Positions 7,915 through 16,832 of a stretch of DNA of 64,000 nucleotides are shown piece after piece. The stretch comes from DASYKT01 sp035995185 (GTDB lineage: Bacteria; Acidobacteriota; Blastocatellia; Pyrinomonadales; Pyrinomonadaceae), in NCBI GenBank assembly GCA_035995185.1, contig DASYKT010000060.1, positions 1 through 64,000 of the forward strand, given 5' to 3'. Position 1 is the stretch's first letter; the number at the start of each line of letters is the position of its first letter. Below the pieces are notes generated by a model. That model worked only from the letters and a program-made list of their open reading frames with translations. It was not told the origin of the DNA and searched no databases. Made by a program: the position numbers and the translations under genes.

Positions 7915-9222
7915 CTACTTTTTCGCCGTCTGCTGATTTAACGAAGCCGAGATCTGACCGAGCAGTTCGGCGCGGCGGGCGCCGTAGGTTTTGTTCGGCA
8001 AATTAGCGAGCTGCGCGGCCTTTTCCTCTTCGGTGCCTTCGAGGCTTTCCACGTCATAGGCCGCGGCTTTGGTTTCGATCATCTCGTCTTCACCGCCATA
8101 GGCCACTTCGCTATATTTACCGACCAGCCCGGTGAATTTTTCGTTTTTCAACTGCCCGGAGATGAGCTCAAGCAAACTGGCGGCCGTGTAGCTTTCGTGA
8201 CGCGCAAGGTTCGGCAGTTCGGCCAAAATACGGTTTATCGCGCGGCGGTCGCCCAGGAGCACGACGGTATCAATCAGGTGGCTGTCGCCTTCGTTCAAGA
8301 CGCTGATGTAAGTCTCATCCGGATTGTCCGCATATTCGTTTTTCTTCGGCTCGTAGTCGTATTTAACACTAAAGAATGCCTTGATCAGGCGCGCTTTTTG
8401 TTCACCGGTCAGCAGGCGGGCAAATTCGGCTTCGCCGTAGGAGCGATACGCTTCTTCCTCGGAGTTCTCCGGACCGGCAGAGTTTTCGGAAGCTTCCTGC
8501 TGGGCCAAAGCCTCTTTTAACGAATGCTGGTGATCGTCATTTTCCCCGGCCTCCGGCGCTTGCTCGGCGGCTTCTTCGCCCTGGTATTTCAGGTCGTAGA
8601 GCGAGGTGCGCAGTTCGTAAGCGCCGTCAAAACGGGTCACCGGATTTTCCGTCATCGACACCAGCCATTCCACTATCCTGGCCTTGGACGGTTCGCCGTT
8701 GCGGTACATTTCGCTGAGCTCGCCGATGCGCGAAATAAAGATGTCAAGGTCTTTGCCTTTCGGCGCGAAGTCGCGGTTGCTGTAGATCTCGGTATAAAGG
8801 CCCTGCTCGTTTTTCTTTAGAAAAAACAGGCGGCGGCCGGAATCTTTGGTCAGCTCGGATTCGTATTCGGGCTCGTTGATACGGTCGCCCGGTTTGGCGC
8901 TCACATCGCCCCCATTACCGAGGTAGTGATAATTTTCTTCGCTGAGGGCAAGCTTGCCGTTCGCGTCGCCTTTGAGGACTTTTTCGACCGTGATCGGAAA
9001 ACTGCGGTTAAAGATCTGGTATTGGGTGTTGGCTTCGCCTTCGCGCGCGCCGGCCATCCATTTACCGGGTTTGCCGATCCGGCCGACGACGATGACGTCG
9101 CTCTCGAGGTACATCCTGCGCAGCGGCAGCGGCGGGTCTTCACAACCGAGCGAGGCGATGGATGAAAAAACGAGCACTAAAAGTGCAAAAAAAGCAGCGT
9201 AATGACGCCTGGTGCTTTGCAT
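7915..9222 (-). CDS. Secreted protein, paralogue 2 of a tandem pair
   Basis: A 435-residue product with a signal peptide (about residues 1-26). The mature start is CEDPPLPLRRMYLESD, then VIVVGRIGKPGKW; the Cys may be a lipidation or disulfide site. It matches the gene at 5982 along its length: a FSRSFPI-like beta segment, a DSGRRLFFLKKNE segment, R-F-D-G-A-Y-E-L-R, a central Glu/Gln-rich linker, VLNEGDSHLIDTV and a C-terminal YGARRAELLGQ. It lacks the long Glu-Asp tract of its neighbour. The two genes lie in the same direction 415 bases apart and arose by tandem duplication. Function unknown; envelope or extracellular. Confidence 0.8.
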   Translation of the reverse strand: MQSTRRHYAAFFALLVLVFSSIASLGCEDPPLPLRRMYLESDVIVVGRIGKPGKWMAGAREGEANTQYQIFNRSFPITVEKVLKGDANGKLALSEENYHYLGNGGDVSAKPGDRINEPEYESELTKDSGRRLFFLKKNEQGLYTEIYSNRDFAPKGKDLDIFISRIGELSEMYRNGEPSKARIVEWLVSMTENPVTRFDGAYELRTSLYDLKYQGEEAAEQAPEAGENDDHQHSLKEALAQQEASENSAGPENSEEEAYRSYGEAEFARLLTGEQKARLIKAFFSVKYDYEPKKNEYADNPDETYISVLNEGDSHLIDTVVLLGDRRAINRILAELPNLARHESYTAASLLELISGQLKNEKFTGLVGKYSEVAYGGEDEMIETKAAAYDVESLEGTEEEKAAQLANLPNKTYGARRAELLGQISASLNQQTAKK

Positions 9223-9433
9223 ATATCTCCTGTGTTAAATAACACTTCAAAAACCGGGCTTGGCCAGCAGGGTAATTCCTACATCTGTGCCAAATATCAA
9301 GAACGTACGCTTAGACACTTTTTTGCACAAAAAAGTTCCGGAAAATAAGGTATTGGAGTTTATCGGTTTAATAAATAATGTTGATATGGTGGTCTACGAG
9401 ACATGCGGTTTGAAAGACCGGTCTTTAACGGCT

Positions 9434-9595
9434 GGTAGTGTCCTAAGGCTGTGATGCTGGTTTGTGGGATCGCCATTCGGAATAGATGATAACGGATAGA
9501 TGAAAGATAATAGATCGGATCTCGGCTATCAGCTACGATCTTTCATCTATTTCGAATGGTTATTTGATACGGCATCACGATTTTAGGACACTACC
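9434..9595. mobile_element. MITE-like element with GGTAGTGTCCTAA terminal inverted repeats
   Basis: A 162-base element bounded by GGTAGTGTCCTAA and TTAGGACACTACC. Similarity continues inward through GTGATGC and CATTCGRAATAGATGA to a central AT-rich hairpin, so nearly the whole element is an inverted repeat. It has no coding capacity. No second copy or matching transposase is in the window. Flanking bases share CGGCT on both sides, but a clean target duplication is not evident. Confidence 0.75.
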
Positions 9596-9703
9596 TAGCG
9601 GCTAAAAGTCTTGACTAAACACGGATTCTGGGTTAGAAGTAGGCGGGAAACGAACTTAAACCCGGATCTAACTAAGACTTCCAGAACCTCATTGATTTTA
9701 CAT

Positions 9704-11119
9704 ATGAACTTCTCCCGGAAAACCCTCAAACGTGAATTCGTAAAGCGAGTGGTAAAACTTCGGCTTTGGCTTAGGTCAAGGTTAAATGAAATGGGTGCCC
9801 TATATTCATTCCTGCTCGCGTCAGGCACTTTTGCTTTAAGCTTGTGGATATATGATTTCATTCATCCGCCTAAGGAAGTCCTTCTTAAGGATATTAAAAG
9901 CGATATTTTGGCCCAGGCAGTTTTCTGTTTTCCTGTTTTTGTATGGTTTTTCATCCGGTTTAGCAAGCGAAATTTCCGCTACCAGAAGATCTTTAACGGA
10001 GCGGTTTTTGTTTATATTTTTATTTCACTAATTTATTTTTTACCGTACTTGCTTATGGGCTCGTTTTATATGGAGCTTGTACCGGTTTATTATCTGTCAT
10101 TTTTAGTTTTGTGTTTTTTCTTTTTTGTTTTGTGGAAAGCGCCTAAACGGATTTTGTTCCGCTGGGAAAAGAAACTCGAGCCTAAAGATTATCTGTCTAT
10201 CGAAAATAGCTTAAGGACCGCCTTCTTACAGCTTGTCGGTGGGGTTGTGGTTATCGTCGGATTCTATTTCGCATGGCAAAACGTCAATGTCGCTCAGGAA
10301 AACCTGAAAATGAGCTTTAAACAAAATGAGGTCGAGCGTTTTGACAAGGCCATTGTGATGTTAAAAGACGAAAATCCGGAGATTCGGATCCTGGCGATCA
10401 GGACACTGGAAAGAATCGGTCTTTCATCGGACGAAACGCGCTCCGACGTAGCGCCTATGTTTGTAGATTATATAAGAAAATGGACTGAAAGCCTCGCTAA
10501 GTCCGAACCTGCCCCGAGAACAAAAATTACCGTGATTCCAAGAGACATCGATGCGGCTTTTGAGGCCAGCTATGATCTGTTTTTACAGCGGGATCACTCT
10601 CCTTACGTCGTTAGAAACGGTAGATTAGATCTTTCAACAGAGAGCGTAAGATTACGGGCGGAGGCTAGGAATCTTTTAAATTTTGAAGGCATCGATCTTT
10701 CGTATTTACAATTTCAGGGACTGCGACTGACAGGGTCATTTGCAAATGCGCGCTTCAATGGGTCAAAGGCGTGGTCTGTAAATCTGGACAGTTCGGATTT
10801 AATGGAAGCAGAGTTTAAGGATGTTGATTTTGGGAGAGGTGCCTTATTTTATGACGCCAGATTATTGCGGGCTAAATTCAATGGGGCAATTCTGCTCGAG
10901 GCACGTTTTTACAAAGCCGATCTAAGGGATGCGGATTTTAACGGAGCCGATCTTACCGGGGCTTCTTTTAATGGCGCGAATCTGGAACGCGCCGATTTTA
11001 CCCTGGCCCGAAACTTGTCAGCAGAGGGTTTTTTGAAGGCGGAGAATGTCGAAAAGGCGTTTCTTCCTGATCAACTCCGTATCGAGATCCAACAACTGCG
11101 AGAAAACAAACCAGACTAG
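9704..11119 (+). CDS. Membrane protein with a C-terminal pentapeptide-repeat domain
   Basis: The 471-residue product uses the first ATG in frame; an upstream TTG at 9611 is possible. The first ~150 residues hold about four hydrophobic membrane segments (with FVYIFISLIYFLPYL and the VLCFFFFVLW segment), and a fifth lies near residue 195 (GGVVVIVGFYFAW). A short charged segment (NVAQENLKMSFKQNEVERFD) leads into a HEAT-like stretch (EIRILAIRTLERIG). The C-terminal third carries pentapeptide A(D/N)LxX repeats: ADLRDADFNGADLTGASFNG and relatives, forming a right-handed quadrilateral beta-helix. This layout is common in bacterial membrane pentapeptide proteins of unknown role. The gene is AT-richer than its neighbours and lies just after a MITE, so transfer is possible. 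Confidence 0.85.
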   Translation: MNFSRKTLKREFVKRVVKLRLWLRSRLNEMGALYSFLLASGTFALSLWIYDFIHPPKEVLLKDIKSDILAQAVFCFPVFVWFFIRFSKRNFRYQKIFNGAVFVYIFISLIYFLPYLLMGSFYMELVPVYYLSFLVLCFFFFVLWKAPKRILFRWEKKLEPKDYLSIENSLRTAFLQLVGGVVVIVGFYFAWQNVNVAQENLKMSFKQNEVERFDKAIVMLKDENPEIRILAIRTLERIGLSSDETRSDVAPMFVDYIRKWTESLAKSEPAPRTKITVIPRDIDAAFEASYDLFLQRDHSPYVVRNGRLDLSTESVRLRAEARNLLNFEGIDLSYLQFQGLRLTGSFANARFNGSKAWSVNLDSSDLMEAEFKDVDFGRGALFYDARLLRAKFNGAILLEARFYKADLRDADFNGADLTGASFNGANLERADFTLARNLSAEGFLKAENVEKAFLPDQLRIEIQQLRENKPD

Positions 11120-11170
11120 CAGCACAGTAATTTTAGTTTTCAACCTCGTTCGTTGAGGGAAAGTTTTAGG

Positions 11171-11569
11171 CTACCGCCAAGCGCCTAATATCAGGCCGAT
11201 GAGCGTGAAATAAATGACGATGTAGCCGCCGTTGACGAGGATGTATTTGACCGGGCGCATCTCAAATAAAGCGATGACGGTAAAGATCATTGCGCACCAG
11301 CCGAAACCGGTCAGGAATCCGGCGGTCGCGCCCCACGACCAGTTCGTTTTATCGTCGCCCAGGAAAGCCGCCAGGTTGTAGCTCATCAGCAGCGATAAGA
11401 TGAAGGCCACGGGAAAGATAATGGCGGGCTTGGCGCGCTTTAGGTCTTCATCGGAAAAACCGTTGGCCGACTGCCACGCCTTGCCGAAAAGCAGCGGCGA
11501 ATACCATAACCCGCCGAGCAAAAATCCCACCAGCGCGCACACGAAAACAGCAATGTGATTGATATACAT
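11171..11569 (-). CDS. DUF1761-family integral membrane protein
   Basis: A 132-residue product made almost wholly of four membrane helices. The N-terminal motif NHIAVFVCALVGFLLGGLWY, followed by SPLLFGKAW, and the later GFLTGFGWCAMI and YILVNGGYIVIYFTLIGLILG fit DUF1761. Family function is unknown. It is convergent with the pentapeptide gene, 50 bases apart. Confidence 0.85.
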   Translation of the reverse strand: MYINHIAVFVCALVGFLLGGLWYSPLLFGKAWQSANGFSDEDLKRAKPAIIFPVAFILSLLMSYNLAAFLGDDKTNWSWGATAGFLTGFGWCAMIFTVIALFEMRPVKYILVNGGYIVIYFTLIGLILGAWR

Positions 11570-11623
11570 AATGCGAGGATTTTAAATGACGGGTGGGCGG
11601 ATGTATTGGAAAAAATTTACCTA

Positions 11624-11740
11624 TGGAGCGCGGGCATCTTGCCCGCAACGAATGCTTTGCGTTCGAACGCACCGGGTAACCCCGGCGCTACTGACATTGC
11701 GCGACAAGCCGCGCTTGCGGGCAGGGATGCCCGCGCTCCA
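11624..11740. repeat. Palindromic repeat family B
   Basis: Outer arms TGGAGCGCGGGCATCTTGCC and complement around an inner hairpin of TTCGAACGC words and GGTAACCCCGGCGCTACTGA. Nearly the same as 14431-14548. It ends 3 bases from the stop of the AraC gene. Confidence 0.85.
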
Positions 11741-11742
11741 TA

Positions 11743-12558
11743 TCAAACAACCGGAACGTAATTCGGATAATCGCGCGGTATGGCGACGTATTCTTCCGGC
11801 GTGTAGCCCGAGAATTTTTTGAAGTCGCCGATGAAGTGCGCCTGGTCGTAGTAGCCGCAGTCGAGCGCCAGCGCGGTCCAATCGATCTCTACGGCGGTAT
11901 TGATCTCGCTCAGCGTTTTGTTAAAGCGCATTATTCGCAGGTAGCTTTTCGGCGCCACGCCGACGTGCTGTTTGAAAAGATGAATGAAGTGTTTTTGCGA
12001 ATAGCCGACGTTGCCGGCGATCTCTTCCATGGTGAGGCGTTCGGGCGCGGCGACGATGCGCGAAATGGCGTAATCCACGCAAGGCTGTTCGGAAAGCTTG
12101 CCCAGATATTCGCCGAGGAAAAAAGCTTCGGCGCAGGAGAAAACATCTTCGGGCGTGCTGCAGTGGAGCAGCGCTTCGCGCAGGCGGCCCGCGCCCTGCA
12201 TCACCAGGTCAGTGTCGACCACGATGCCGGCCACTTCCGTTAGCGGCATCTGCAAAAAGGGAAACGACCTTCCTTTTTTAAATGTGATGACCAACTGGTG
12301 CGCGTCCTGCCCGGCGGGGATCAGCAAGCCTTTGGTGTGAATGCCGGAAAACCACGCTTTTTTGCACGTTTGGATGGGAAGCAGGGTTTCGTCGTCGTAG
12401 ATATATTTCGGCTCGGTGGTGAGGTCGATGATCAGCACCACGTTGCCGTCGGGCAACAGCCGCTCGATACTGTGATCGACCGCGCCAACCTTCATATAGA
12501 CCATGCTATCGATAAAGAGATGGAGCGGCGCGACCGGGATGTGAATTCGGAAAAGCAC
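11743..12558 (-). CDS. AraC-family transcriptional regulator
   Basis: The 271-residue product starts at a GTG at 12558. The open frame extends to 12711, but the extra codons come from a family B' palindrome and look non-coding. The N-terminal ~150 residues form a cupin-like sensor region. The C-terminal ~100 residues carry the AraC/XylS DNA-binding domain with two helix-turn-helix motifs: MEEIAGNVGYSQKHFIHLFK and ALDCGYYDQAHFIGDFKKFS, followed by GYTPEEY. It probably senses a small molecule and activates a nearby or distant promoter; the target is not evident. The start has no strong ribosome-binding site, so it is uncertain. Confidence 0.88.
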   Translation of the reverse strand: MLFRIHIPVAPLHLFIDSMVYMKVGAVDHSIERLLPDGNVVLIIDLTTEPKYIYDDETLLPIQTCKKAWFSGIHTKGLLIPAGQDAHQLVITFKKGRSFPFLQMPLTEVAGIVVDTDLVMQGAGRLREALLHCSTPEDVFSCAEAFFLGEYLGKLSEQPCVDYAISRIVAAPERLTMEEIAGNVGYSQKHFIHLFKQHVGVAPKSYLRIMRFNKTLSEINTAVEIDWTALALDCGYYDQAHFIGDFKKFSGYTPEEYVAIPRDYPNYVPVV

Positions 12559-12608
12559 GGGGGTAATTATATAACGGTTAGTGGTGAATGGTGAATAAGG
12601 CCGCTCTT

Positions 12609-12796
12609 CCTGGGAGCGCCGGCATCTTGCCGGCATGAACGCGCAGCGTTCGAAATAGGACACAGATGGCATGGGTCCAAACGAATCAAAATCGATTTGA
12701 AACCCGTGCAAATCTGTTTTATCCGTTAGATCTGTGTCCTATTGAATTTTTAGACTGCGATGCAGCCTTTGCCGGCAAGATGCCGGCGCTCCCAGG
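12609..12796. repeat. Nested palindrome: family C inside family B'
   Basis: Outer arms CCTGGGAGCGCCGGCATCTT and complement. The inner element at 12654-12743 (AATAGGACACAGAT ... ATCTGTGTCCTATT) is itself an inverted repeat and occurs alone at 44026-44117. Same structure as 49532-49719. Confidence 0.85.
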
Positions 12797-12808
12797 TTTA
12801 CCGCCGCT

Positions 12809-14245
12809 TTATTTCGGCTCGTATTCGAGCAGAACATTGGCTTCGATCGTCTTTGATTCACGGCGGGAAAAATGATTGCTGAAGACCAGGTAATAATTAC
12901 CGGGCTGCAGGTTTCTCGTTATGCGGCCGTTGGTTACCCTGCCGGAACTGTAATTGGTGATGGCCTCGCGATAGTGGCTCCATTTGTCATATTCCGCGGA
13001 GGTCATGATATAGGCTTCGATGTTCCTTTCATCGCCGCCCACCACGCTAAAGGTTCCTCTGATCGCTCCGCCGGGCTTTACGACAAACGGAAATACCTGC
13101 TCCCGGCGGTTCCTTACTTCGAACCTGTCGGATAGCAGCTGCTCACTTGAATAGCCGCCCACGGCAAACACGCCCGTGTCATCGGCGACCCTGGGCTTGA
13201 CGGCCGTTTCGGTCACATAAACAGCGCGATCCGGCGCCAAGTTACTGGGGCCACTGGGGCCATTGGGCAGGACCGGCGCGGCCACCGGCGAGTAATTACG
13301 GTAGAGGGTGTTGATCGTTCCAACTCCTCTGCCGTTATAAGGATCGGTATAACCGGCGAACGCGGCCGCGCCCGTTTCCAGCTGAACGCTCGCTTCGACC
13401 GTCTTGTTGTTCGCCGATAGATCGCGGTTATTAAATACCAGGTAATACGTGCCGGGACCGAGCTGCGTTCTGATATTGCCGACGGTCAGCCGGCCGGAAT
13501 TGTAATAGGCCGCGGTCCGGTGATCGTTAGTCCAGTTCAAAAATGCGTCGCGGTCGAGAATATAGGCCTCGATGTCGTTTTGCGCGCCGCCCCTGGCCTG
13601 GAACCTGCCGGTCACGAGTGCGGGGGACGCTATCTGAAAGCTGTAAGACCGGTAGCCGCCGGCCGGTATCGAGATCGCGGACCTGTCGGAAATGACGGTG
13701 GCGACGGGAGAGGGGGCTGACGTCCTGCCGATGTTGCTGTCCCCGTCATTACCCCAGTTGCCGTTGCCCCAGTTGCCGCTGCTGCTGTGACCGGCGTCGT
13801 CCTGCCGCAGGCTGATATTGTCTATCCGCCTGAGCTCCCAGCGTCCTGCCGCGCGCTGGTAATATAAACGGGCGATACCCGTTACCCGGTCGTAAGTGCC
13901 GTCAAAATTTGCGGCCGTTTTTCGGGCGGAAACCCGGGCGTCGATAACCGACTCGTCCCAGTAGGTGTTCTTCTGCAAAATTTGTATCTCGCGCGGCTGA
14001 TCGTAGGAAAACTGCCAGTCGGCCAAGCCGTCCGCGGTTTCTTCCGAAGGAATGCGGTAGACGGTTTTGCCGACGATGTCATTTCTGATCTTATCGGCGG
14101 TTATGACTGCCGTCGCCGGGCGATAAATTTTCAACTGCCGTTTTTGCGGCTGTTTTTTCTGGGCATCGACGGCAGAGGTAAAGGTAAAGAAAAACAACAG
14201 GGTAAGGCTGAAAACGATAAACGAAATGTATTTGATCTTAGACAC
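12809..14245 (-). CDS. Secreted protein with two PPC-like beta domains, paralogue 1
   Basis: The 478-residue product starts at a GTG preceded by GAAAGGA. Signal peptide at about 1-28. An N-terminal module (about 45-155) has the signature GKTVYRIPSEET and ends DNISLRQDD. Two copies of a ~95-residue beta domain follow (about 195-290 and 385-476), each with IEAYI(L/M), YYNSGR/NYSSGR, PG(T/N)YYLVF(N/S)N and a KT(V/I)EA strand. These resemble bacterial pre-peptidase C-terminal (PPC) domains that sit on secreted enzymes, but no catalytic domain is present. A Gly/Asn/Ser-rich linker lies at 160-175. It is a paralogue of the gene at 17574 and its role is unknown. Confidence 0.83.
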   Translation of the reverse strand: MSKIKYISFIVFSLTLLFFFTFTSAVDAQKKQPQKRQLKIYRPATAVITADKIRNDIVGKTVYRIPSEETADGLADWQFSYDQPREIQILQKNTYWDESVIDARVSARKTAANFDGTYDRVTGIARLYYQRAAGRWELRRIDNISLRQDDAGHSSSGNWGNGNWGNDGDSNIGRTSAPSPVATVISDRSAISIPAGGYRSYSFQIASPALVTGRFQARGGAQNDIEAYILDRDAFLNWTNDHRTAAYYNSGRLTVGNIRTQLGPGTYYLVFNNRDLSANNKTVEASVQLETGAAAFAGYTDPYNGRGVGTINTLYRNYSPVAAPVLPNGPSGPSNLAPDRAVYVTETAVKPRVADDTGVFAVGGYSSEQLLSDRFEVRNRREQVFPFVVKPGGAIRGTFSVVGGDERNIEAYIMTSAEYDKWSHYREAITNYSSGRVTNGRITRNLQPGNYYLVFSNHFSRRESKTIEANVLLEYEPK

Positions 14246-14430
14246 GGAATAGTCCTTTCAAAAAGAGGTGACGGTAAGTCACTGGAGAGATGGTTAAACT
14301 GCGAACGGAATGTCTCGAAAATGCGGATCAGGAAGTCGGGAGAATTCCGCGTAAATATGCGATTACCGGAAGTATACTCTATAAATGGCGCTGCCCGTAA
14401 TACCTCTGACGAATAAATAAGCTTTGCCTA

Positions 14431-14548
14431 TGGAGCGCGGGCATCCTTGCCCGCAACGAACGCTTCGCGTTCGAACGCACCGGCTAACGCCGGCGCTACT
14501 GATATTAGCGCGACAAGCCGCGCTTGCGGGCAGGATGCCCGCGCTCCA
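14431..14548. repeat. Palindromic repeat family B
   Basis: Outer arms TGGAGCGCGGGCATCCTTGC and complement. Centre nearly identical to 11624-11740. Confidence 0.85.
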
Positions 14549-14563
14549 TAAAATCGCTCCATA

Positions 14564-15529
14564 TCAGTGCTGGCTGAGCGGCATGCCGCACTGGCTGCAG
14601 AACATCTGGTTTGCTTCGAGGGGCGCGTTGCATTGCGGGTTGGGGCAGATGCGCGCGCGGACCATGGTGCTGATGCCGTATTTTCCCGCGAGGATATCTT
14701 TATACTCCTGGCTGTCGTACCATTCGTCGATGGCGCGGGCGCGCTCCACGGCGTAAGGGTGCGTGCCGTCGAGATTGGCGATAAAGCGATAGAAGCGGTC
14801 TGAGAGACGGTCGTCCAGGCCTTCCTGGTAGGCGCGCGCCTGCAGCAAAAATTGCTCGAGGCTTAGGTCCTTTCCAAGCTTGTCCGAACCGCCGGCCAGT
14901 TTCAGCAGCATGTTCAGAACGGGCGCGTCGTTCTGCACGGCCAGCAGCGCGCAGCGGTCGGCGCTGAGCTTAGAGCGGCGGTCCCAGGCCAGCAGCCCGG
15001 CTTCGATGCCGGCGCCCACCAGCCCGCCGATCCCGAGCGTAACACTGTCGATCATTTCGAAAAAAGGCTTTATCTCGCGCGCCATCATTTTATAAAGCAC
15101 GTGGCCGCATTTGATATGGCCCAGCTCGCGCGCGATGACCGCCATTATCTCGTCGTCGGGCTCGCCCAGCACGCCGGATTTAATCACGATAAACGGGTGG
15201 TTATGGCCGGAAGTGAAGGTCTTGTTGCCGTCGGCGACATAAAGCTCGGGTTCGGGAACGTCCAGGATATGACAGGCCTCGCGCAGCATCTCGTAATGGC
15301 GGGGCAATTGCCGCGGGCCGACCCGGATGCTGCCGCCGATGTTGCGCACGTACTCGATGCGCTCGATGCCGTATTCGACGAATTTTGCCACCAGCCAGTC
15401 AAACCCGCGCAGCCGTTTCAAATTCTCCGTCGCCTGGCGGTCAAGCGGGTGCTGAAAGGCGGTCACGGGCAAGCCTTTTAGAGGAATGCGTTTAGGTTTA
15501 ACAGTAGCCATTGCTGTCTGCTCGGTCAT
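14564..15529 (-). CDS. M48-like metallopeptidase homologue with degenerate zinc site and zinc ribbon
   Basis: The 321-residue product starts at the ATG at 15529, just after GGAGG. The fold follows M48 peptidases: VADGNKTFTSGHNHPFIVIK, then VIARELGHIKCGHVLY, a hydrophobic GIGGLVGAGIEAGLL segment, and RRSKLSADRCAL. The usual HExxH reads RELGH (Arg134 replaces the first zinc His), and the Glu expected before SADR, the third zinc ligand, is Lys. Two of three ligands are therefore lost, so proteolysis is unlikely unless another residue such as His143 substitutes. The C-terminus (about 295-319) is a CxxxxC-x10-CxxC zinc ribbon. The open frame extends 31 codons further upstream, but these look non-coding. 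It may be a regulatory pseudo-protease. Confidence 0.85.
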   Translation of the reverse strand: MTEQTAMATVKPKRIPLKGLPVTAFQHPLDRQATENLKRLRGFDWLVAKFVEYGIERIEYVRNIGGSIRVGPRQLPRHYEMLREACHILDVPEPELYVADGNKTFTSGHNHPFIVIKSGVLGEPDDEIMAVIARELGHIKCGHVLYKMMAREIKPFFEMIDSVTLGIGGLVGAGIEAGLLAWDRRSKLSADRCALLAVQNDAPVLNMLLKLAGGSDKLGKDLSLEQFLLQARAYQEGLDDRLSDRFYRFIANLDGTHPYAVERARAIDEWYDSQEYKDILAGKYGISTMVRARICPNPQCNAPLEANQMFCSQCGMPLSQH

Positions 15530-15647
15530 CGGGCCCTCCGAATTTGTAAACATTGGTGAGAAGAGAACGTAATTATACATAAGAAAGACGAAGGGGTTTA
15601 GAAAATTTGCGGAGAATAACATAACGCGGGCTTTGCCTCTAAAGTCA

Positions 15648-15727
15648 CGGATATCGCCACGAATGCCACAAATAACACAAATAAAAACTTTATTAATTCG
15701 TGTGATTCGTGTAATTAGTGGCTAATA
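15648..15727. repeat. Family G-like inverted repeat
   Basis: Arms of CACGAATGCCACAAATAACA type and TTCGTGTGATTCGTGTAATTAG around an AT-rich centre. It lies in the divergent region between the M48-like gene and the SDR. Confidence 0.6.
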
Positions 15728-15774
15728 AGAACCTCCAAAACCCTGCTATACTCACCCCACACAGGAGCAAAAGT

Positions 15775-16809
15775 ATGGCTAACGAATTGGTGCTGGTCAC
15801 GGGCGGGTCAGGCTTTATCGGCGCGCATTGCATTTTACAGCTTTTGGAAAAAGGCTATAGCGTGCGGACGACAGTGCGGCAGCTTTCGAAAGAGCCGCAC
15901 GTAAGGGCGATGTTAAAAGAGGGCGGCGCTGACGCAGGGGAAAGCCTTTCTTTTATCGCCGCCGACCTGATGTCGGACGAAGGTTGGGCAGAGGCCGTCC
16001 GAGGCTGCGATCATGTGCTGCACGTGGCTTCGCCGTTCCCGCTGGGCGTGCCAAAACACGAAGACGAAATTATTCGCCCGGCCCGCGAAGGCGCGCTGCG
16101 CGTGTTGAAGGCTGCGCGCGATGCCGGGGTAAAACGCGTCGTGCTGACCTCGTCGTTTGCGGCCGTCGGCTATGGACAGCCGATCACGGACAAGCCTTTT
16201 AATGAAACTAACTGGACCGATCCCAAGGCCGACAAGATCACCGCCTATGTAAAATCAAAAACGCTGGCCGAACGAGCGGCGTGGAATTTTATCGAGAACG
16301 AAGGCAACGGAATGGAGCTTTCGGTCGTCAATCCGGTCGGCGTTTTCGGGCCGGTGCTGGGCGCGGATTTTTCCACGTCGATCGAGCTGGTAAAACGTCT
16401 GATGGACGGCGCGATGCCGGGCTGTCCGCGGCTGACGTTTGGCGTGGTCGATGTGCGCGACGTGGCCGATCTGCACCTGCGCGCGATGAACTATGAGGGG
16501 GGAAAAGGTGAACGCTTTCTCGCCGTCAGCGGAGATTTTATGTCGATCAAGGAGATCGCAGGTCTCTTGCGCGAGCGGATGCCCGACGCCGCGCGGCGCG
16601 TGCCCACCCGCATGCTGCCCGATTGGGTTTTGCGGCTCGTCGCGCTCTTTGACGGATCGGTCAGGCAGCTCATCCCCGAACTCGGCAAATTGAAAAATGG
16701 GACCAACGAAAAAGCTAAACGCGTGCTCGGCTGGGAACCGCGCTCACGAGAAGACGCGATCCTGGCCACCGCCGAAAGTTTGGTTAAATACGGGCTGTTG
16801 AAGAAGTAG
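15775..16809 (+). CDS. Extended SDR: NAD(P)-dependent aldehyde/dihydroflavonol reductase-like
   Basis: The 344-residue product starts at the ATG at 15775, preceded by AGGAGCAAAAGT. The Rossmann motif TGGSGFIG lies at residues 9-16, the catalytic Ser in LTSSFAAVGYG (about 126), and the YxxxK pair in YVKSK (Tyr158, Lys162). VNPVGVFGPVL and the substrate region match the dihydroflavonol-4-reductase/yeast aldehyde reductase branch. It would reduce a carbonyl with NADPH in the cytoplasm; substrate unknown. Full length for the family. A 19-codon upstream extension is open but lacks a ribosome-binding site. Confidence 0.9.
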   Translation: MANELVLVTGGSGFIGAHCILQLLEKGYSVRTTVRQLSKEPHVRAMLKEGGADAGESLSFIAADLMSDEGWAEAVRGCDHVLHVASPFPLGVPKHEDEIIRPAREGALRVLKAARDAGVKRVVLTSSFAAVGYGQPITDKPFNETNWTDPKADKITAYVKSKTLAERAAWNFIENEGNGMELSVVNPVGVFGPVLGADFSTSIELVKRLMDGAMPGCPRLTFGVVDVRDVADLHLRAMNYEGGKGERFLAVSGDFMSIKEIAGLLRERMPDAARRVPTRMLPDWVLRLVALFDGSVRQLIPELGKLKNGTNEKAKRVLGWEPRSREDAILATAESLVKYGLLKK

Positions 16810-16832
16810 GGGAAGGGATATTCGTTTTGATA

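Noticed and set aside
9260..9454. 64-codon open frame before the MITE
   Set aside because: No ribosome-binding site, no family, runs into the MITE arm.
12558..12711. Longer N-terminus for the AraC regulator (start at 12711)
   Set aside because: The extra codons translate a family B'/C palindrome; conserved-looking protein begins only after it.
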